From assembly GCF_900112265.1 (NCBI RefSeq), contig NZ_FOLO01000045.1, positions 1 to 47,316 of the forward strand: a stretch of 47,316 bases of DNA. The letters run 5' to 3'. The notes under the pieces were generated by a model, which had not been told where the DNA came from, did no database searches, and saw nothing but the letters and a program-made list of their open reading frames with translations. This DNA comes from Pseudoalteromonas denitrificans DSM 6059 (lineage in GTDB: Bacteria; Pseudomonadota; Gammaproteobacteria; Enterobacterales; Alteromonadaceae). Position 1 is the stretch's first letter; every line of letters begins with the position of its first letter. The translations under genes and the position numbers were made by a program. Shown here piece after piece: positions 43,528-47,316 of this stretch.

Positions 43528-46500
43528 ATGCAGCAAATAAGCAAAACATCAGATCCTGGTTCCAAAGAAAGAAAAGAACTTATTAAAGCTAGTCGATTTA
43601 ATTCAGTACATTGGTTAGTGATTGTGCTCTCTATACTACTGACTGTTGCAGCTTGGTATTTTAGCACGGAACAACTCAATCAAAAAATTGAAGACCAATT
43701 TTCACGAGAAGCAGACCAAGTAATCGAATTGGTTAAAGAGAGGATGGAGTTATACGAAAATGCCCTTTGGGCCGGTGCAGCATTTATAGATGCTAATGGT
43801 GGGTATACATCTTATAAGCAGTGGTTGTCATATGCGAATAGTTTAAATCTTGATACGGTTTACCCTGGGATTAATGGTATTGGTGTGATTTATAATATTA
43901 AACCGAGCCAACTAAAAAGCTATCTTGCTAAAGAAAAAGAGCAACGTCCTGACTACCAATTACATCCACAACATAACGAGGCTGAATATTGGCCCATTAC
44001 GTATATAGAGCCTTTTAAACCCAATAAAAAAGCCGTTGGACTTGATATGGCTTTTGAAACAAATCGATATACTGGCATTAAAAAGTCGCGTGATTCTGCC
44101 TCCGCTCAATTAACTGGGCCAATTGTATTGGTACAAGATTCAAAACAAACCCCTGGGTTCCTTTTTTATACCCCTTTTTATAAAAAAGGCATAAAACCAA
44201 AAACGATTGAGGCACGTAGAAACAATATTATTGGAGTGACCTATGCGCCTTTTATTATGGAAAAACTAATGCAGGGAACACTCGCAAGTCAAAATAGGCA
44301 TGTGGGCATCAAAATAACAGATGAAGGGGAGCCGCTGTATGATATAACTGAAAATAACCGTGATGTTAATCCGCTTTTTAGTAAAGAAGTGAACATTGAT
44401 TTTTACGGTCGACACTGGAAATTTGAGATAGTTTCAAACTTAGACTTTAGAAAAGCGACTTCAAATAATCAACCATATTTACTTCTCATTGGCGGTATTA
44501 TCATTGATTCGTTGCTAGTGATTCTTTTTGTTTTCTTAACAAAAGCGAATAGAAAAGCTTTATCTTATGCAGAAATAATTACAAAAGATCTGAAATTAAG
44601 CACTAAAGAGTTAGTTATTGCAAAAGATGCAGCAGAACAGGCCAGCCAAATTAAAGGGGAGTTTCTTGCCAATATGAGCCATGAAATTCGTACTCCAATG
44701 AATGGGGTCATTGGCATGACTAACCTATTATTAAACTCCTCTTTAAACCCAACTCAGTATAGTTATACAAAGACGGTTAAAAAGAGTGCCGAGTCATTGC
44801 TTGCTATCATCAATGACATACTCGATTTTTCCAAAGTAGAAGCCGGAATGTTGGAATTAGAGCCCACTGAGTTTGATATGGGCATAATAATGCAAGAGCT
44901 TGCTTTTGAAATGGCTTTTCGTACTCAAGAAAAAGGGCTTGAGCTGATCTGCCCAGCTGAGCCTATGCGGCAATTAAGGTTTCATGCGGATGCAATACGT
45001 ATACGTCAAATTCTTAATAATTTAGTGGGCAATGCAATAAAATTTACTGAGCAAGGGGAAGTCGCTGTACACTACTTTGTTCAGAAACAAACCGAGTCAT
45101 ACACTCAGATGCGTATTGAGGTTGTCGATACGGGAATAGGGCTGAGTGAAAAACAGCAAACAACCCTTTTTGAACGTTTTAGTCAGGCCGATAACTCAAG
45201 TACTCGAAAGTTTGGTGGAACAGGCCTTGGATTGGCGATTAGCAAACAGTTAGTAGAATTAATGGGAGGTGAGATTGGTGTTATAAGTGACATTGGTAAA
45301 GGCTCAACATTTTGGTTCACACTTGAACTTTCTAATGCGAAGACTGAGAATGAAAAACAGTTTGAGTGTGACTTGCTTGAGCATAAAGTTCTAGTTGTGG
45401 ATGACAATCTAACCAATCGTAACTTTATTGGTAAGTTGTTAAATAACTGGCAAGTGGAACACTGTTTGGCTGAAGATGGTAAAGCAGCGCTTAAATACTT
45501 GTGCGAAGCAGCTGAAAATAACCACCCCTACAGTATCGTGATAATTGACGCGGATATGCCTGAAATGAATGGCTTTCAGCTGGGTAATATTATTAAAAAC
45601 GATAATAACTTAAGTGGGATACAGCTGGTAATGCTAACTTCTCAAAATCAACAAGGAAATAAAGAGCCACTCAAGCAGGTGGAATTTGATGGTTATCTTA
45701 ACAAGCCAGTCGATCAATCTGTTCTTTACAATACATTACAGCAATTAACAGAGAGTGAAAAAAACACACAACCACTCATTACTGATTACGAAAAAGATAA
45801 CTTACCTCAATTTAAAGCACGTGTCTTAGTGGTCGAAGATAATATTATCAATCAGATGGTGATTGAGGGCATGTTAAGTAAATTTGGTATACAAGTTGAA
45901 CTTGCTGTTAATGGTGAAGAAGCGTTGAAAGCAGCCGAAAATATAGATTACGATTTAATATTCATGGATTGTCAAATGCCTGTGATGAATGGTTATGAGG
46001 CGAGTCGACGCATTCGTGACCCCAAATCAAAGGTATTAAATAGATCTATCATTATCATTGCTCTTACTGCGAATGCTATGCAAGGGGATCGTGAAAAGTG
46101 CATCGAGTCAGGAATGAATGACTTTATCACTAAGCCGATAGACCCAGATAAACTGTTTAAGCTACTAGAAGATTGGTTGCCAAAACATGAAATTGAAGAG
46201 AAGGTGCTCCAAAGAGATAATATACCAGACTCTCAAGAACTCATATTTGATTCTGTTGCTTTGAGCAATCGTTTGATGAATGACAAAAAACTAATTCATA
46301 ATGTCGCCGAGATATTTTTGGTTAATATGTTGAGCTACATCGAACGATTAAAAACTTCAGTGATGAATGAAGACTTTTCAACGGCAGAATCCCAGTCACA
46401 TCAAATAAAAGGCGCTTCGGCTAACGTTGGTGGTTTGGCGCTCAGTACACTGGCTTTTAAAATGGAAAAAGCGGCACAGGTTGAAGACTTGAAAACACTT

Positions 46501-46575
46501 CGCCAATTATTAGAGCCTTTAGAATGTAGCTTTACATTACTCAAAACAACGATGAAGGCGTTTTTGGAAGATTAA
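43528..46575 (+). CDS. Hybrid sensor histidine kinase with CHASE domain, two receivers and Hpt
   Basis: The protein has 1015 residues from ATG 43528, chosen for the strong GGGAGAGAG site; an upstream in-frame TTG at 43504 is unlikely. Order: TM1 about 28-46; extracytoplasmic CHASE domain about 70-260 (NGIGVIYNIKPSQL, GLDMAFETNRY, TPFYKKG); TM2 about 313-335; HisKA with FLANMSHEIRTPMNGVIGM; HATPase (NLVGNAIKFTEQG, DTGIGLS, GGTGLGLAISKQLVELMGG); receiver 1 (VVDDNLTNRN, IIDADMPEMNG, LNKP); receiver 2 (VVEDNIINQM, FMDCQMPVMNG, ALTANAM); and C-terminal Hpt (SHQIKGASANVGG). All phospho-sites appear intact, so it is a full phosphorelay. The partner regulator and signal are not in the window. Confidence 0.93.
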   Translation: MQQISKTSDPGSKERKELIKASRFNSVHWLVIVLSILLTVAAWYFSTEQLNQKIEDQFSREADQVIELVKERMELYENALWAGAAFIDANGGYTSYKQWLSYANSLNLDTVYPGINGIGVIYNIKPSQLKSYLAKEKEQRPDYQLHPQHNEAEYWPITYIEPFKPNKKAVGLDMAFETNRYTGIKKSRDSASAQLTGPIVLVQDSKQTPGFLFYTPFYKKGIKPKTIEARRNNIIGVTYAPFIMEKLMQGTLASQNRHVGIKITDEGEPLYDITENNRDVNPLFSKEVNIDFYGRHWKFEIVSNLDFRKATSNNQPYLLLIGGIIIDSLLVILFVFLTKANRKALSYAEIITKDLKLSTKELVIAKDAAEQASQIKGEFLANMSHEIRTPMNGVIGMTNLLLNSSLNPTQYSYTKTVKKSAESLLAIINDILDFSKVEAGMLELEPTEFDMGIIMQELAFEMAFRTQEKGLELICPAEPMRQLRFHADAIRIRQILNNLVGNAIKFTEQGEVAVHYFVQKQTESYTQMRIEVVDTGIGLSEKQQTTLFERFSQADNSSTRKFGGTGLGLAISKQLVELMGGEIGVISDIGKGSTFWFTLELSNAKTENEKQFECDLLEHKVLVVDDNLTNRNFIGKLLNNWQVEHCLAEDGKAALKYLCEAAENNHPYSIVIIDADMPEMNGFQLGNIIKNDNNLSGIQLVMLTSQNQQGNKEPLKQVEFDGYLNKPVDQSVLYNTLQQLTESEKNTQPLITDYEKDNLPQFKARVLVVEDNIINQMVIEGMLSKFGIQVELAVNGEEALKAAENIDYDLIFMDCQMPVMNGYEASRRIRDPKSKVLNRSIIIIALTANAMQGDREKCIESGMNDFITKPIDPDKLFKLLEDWLPKHEIEEKVLQRDNIPDSQELIFDSVALSNRLMNDKKLIHNVAEIFLVNMLSYIERLKTSVMNEDFSTAESQSHQIKGASANVGGLALSTLAFKMEKAAQVEDLKTLRQLLEPLECSFTLLKTTMKAFLED

Positions 46576-46690
46576 TGTCAGCCCAAAGAGATACTCGGAA
46601 CTCCATTAAATATAGAGTGAATACCGGGTTTTAGAGTTGTAATATTTATCAGTGATAGGTAGGAAAGTTACTTAATATTATATTTTAAGA

Positions 46691-46730
46691 CCTTACTTTA
46701 AGCAGAGGAAACTATCTGATCAAAGTAAGG
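46691..46730. terminator. Hairpin between convergent genes
   Basis: CCTTACTTT (46691-46699) and AAAGTAAGG (46722-46730) with a 22-base loop, between the kinase and the choice-of-anchor remnant. Confidence 0.5.
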
Positions 46731-46772
46731 TGATTATTCTTTATTAACGTTTCTTATTTAAAGTTCAAGTAG

Positions 46773-47008
46773 TTAATCTTCTTCAATTTGCCAAACTGAT
46801 ACTGAGCCTGAAATTTCATTACCAACAAGCAATAAAGCCTTATCTGTTGGGCTGTCTTGTGCTGCGATAAATTTCATTCCTTCAGGAGCTAAATCGCCTG
46901 TTATATTTTCACCTTCAACTAAACCGCGATTATAAAAGTAATTCATGAATGTTACTGTGTGTGGGTTTGTGACGTTATAAACCATGATTGCGCTCATGCG
47001 TTCTAAGC
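46773..47008 (-). pseudogene. 3' remnant of a choice-of-anchor I family gene cut by an IS
   Basis: About 78 residues remain: LERMSAIMVYNVTNP, GDLAPEGMKFIAAQDSPTDKALLLVGNEISGSVSVWQIEED. These match the C-terminal end of choice-of-anchor I proteins, which are large secreted beta-propeller, phosphatase-like proteins of several hundred residues. The coding frame is broken upstream at 47008/47009, where the IS66-type element begins. The rest of the gene should lie beyond the element. A GTG inside the IS could in principle start a short product, but it would have no signal peptide. Confidence 0.8.
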
Positions 47009-47316
47009 GTAAACGACTGGGCAAATACACCTAGCCCAGTTTTACATTCCAGGGCAGAATGGCATCCAAGTTTTCAGGAGCATGGATAAGATGCTCAAGG
47101 CAATGACTGATGTAGTCATATGGCACCAATCCGTTTGCTTTGGCTGTTTGGACTATGCTGTAAAGTACCGCACTGGCTTGTGCACCATTGCGTGTATTAC
47201 TGAACATCCAATTCTTTCTCCCGATAACAAATGGTTTAACCGCACGTTCGGCACGATTGTTATCAATATCCAGGTGACCGTTTTCAACATAGCGGATCAG
47301 TTTTTCCCATTGATTC
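47009..47316. mobile_element. IS66-family insertion sequence, one end (continues past the window)
   Basis: The proposed end starts GTAAACGACTGGGC at 47009, where the choice-of-anchor homology stops. IS66 elements commonly end in GTAA-type inverted repeats and make 8-bp target duplications, so 47001-47008 is the expected duplicated target. The other end is outside the window. Confidence 0.75.
47031..47316 (-). CDS. IS66-family transposase, C-terminal part
   Basis: About 95 residues are visible, running off the right edge: NQWEKLIRYVENGHLDIDNN, RAERAVKPFVIGRKNWMFSN, then NGAQASAVLYSIVQTAKANGL and PYDYISHCLEHL, with the stop at 47031-47033. The RAERAVKPFVIGRKNW segment carries the last catalytic Glu of the DDE triad of TnpC transposases. 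The accessory genes tnpA and tnpB would lie further right. The visible part shows no damage, so the element may be active. Confidence 0.92.
   Translation of the reverse strand, partial: NQWEKLIRYVENGHLDIDNNRAERAVKPFVIGRKNWMFSNTRNGAQASAVLYSIVQTAKANGLVPYDYISHCLEHLIHAPENLDAILPWNVKLG

Overview
The window reads as chromosomal DNA of an AT-rich marine gammaproteobacterium, most likely an Alteromonadales member such as Pseudoalteromonas. The basis is gene content and style: a TonB receptor, a BaeSR-like two-component pair, a TyrR-like regulator, methionine gamma-lyase, a MocR regulator, IS66, and small double-glycine leader peptides. This is inference, because no rRNA or tRNA gene is present to anchor the taxonomy.

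Layout. 1-7271 is the end of a nonribosomal peptide synthetase (A-T-E-C-A-T-TE), followed by a TonB-type receptor and a small lipoprotein (7.5-10.4 kb) that end at a very strong terminator. After a gene-free stretch come a cupin/JmjC-type oxygenase gene (10969-11841) and then the most interesting part, a tightly packed six-gene set on the + strand (12250-20581). It encodes a class I HMG-CoA reductase fused to an APH-fold kinase, a rifampicin-phosphotransferase-like PEP/ATP dikinase, a UbiA-type prenyltransferase, a CarS-type (CDP-archaeol synthase) cytidylyltransferase, a CDP-alcohol serine phosphatidyltransferase and a phosphatidylserine decarboxylase. The last four occur in the order of the steps that make archaetidylethanolamine in archaea, and HMG-CoA reductase is the committed mevalonate enzyme. 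I infer a dedicated pathway for an isoprenoid or otherwise non-standard phosphoethanolamine lipid. G1P dehydrogenase, GGGP synthase, prenyl diphosphate synthase and the other mevalonate genes are absent from the window.

20.7-31.4 kb is mostly minus strand. It holds a periplasmic solute-binding protein, two tandem RiPP-like precursor peptides, and a block of periplasmic proteins around a BaeSR-like two-component system: two PEBP-YHYH proteins (one frameshifted in a poly-C tract), a His-rich secreted protein and an EF-hand protein. A Nudix hydrolase and a third precursor peptide follow.

31.6-42.5 kb is ordinary metabolism and regulation: a DMT exporter with a divergent LysR regulator, a second LysR gene with a TTG start, methionine gamma-lyase divergent from a TyrR-like regulator, a decayed small gene, a MocR regulator divergent from a threonine dehydratase-like enzyme, and a P-loop kinase. 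A fourth precursor peptide lies at 42.9-43.1 kb. The right end carries a large CHASE hybrid histidine kinase and the 3' remnant of a choice-of-anchor-I gene cut by an IS66-family element that runs off the edge.

The four precursor peptides share one leader but sit at three separate loci with no modification enzyme or peptidase-transporter nearby, so processing in trans is implied.
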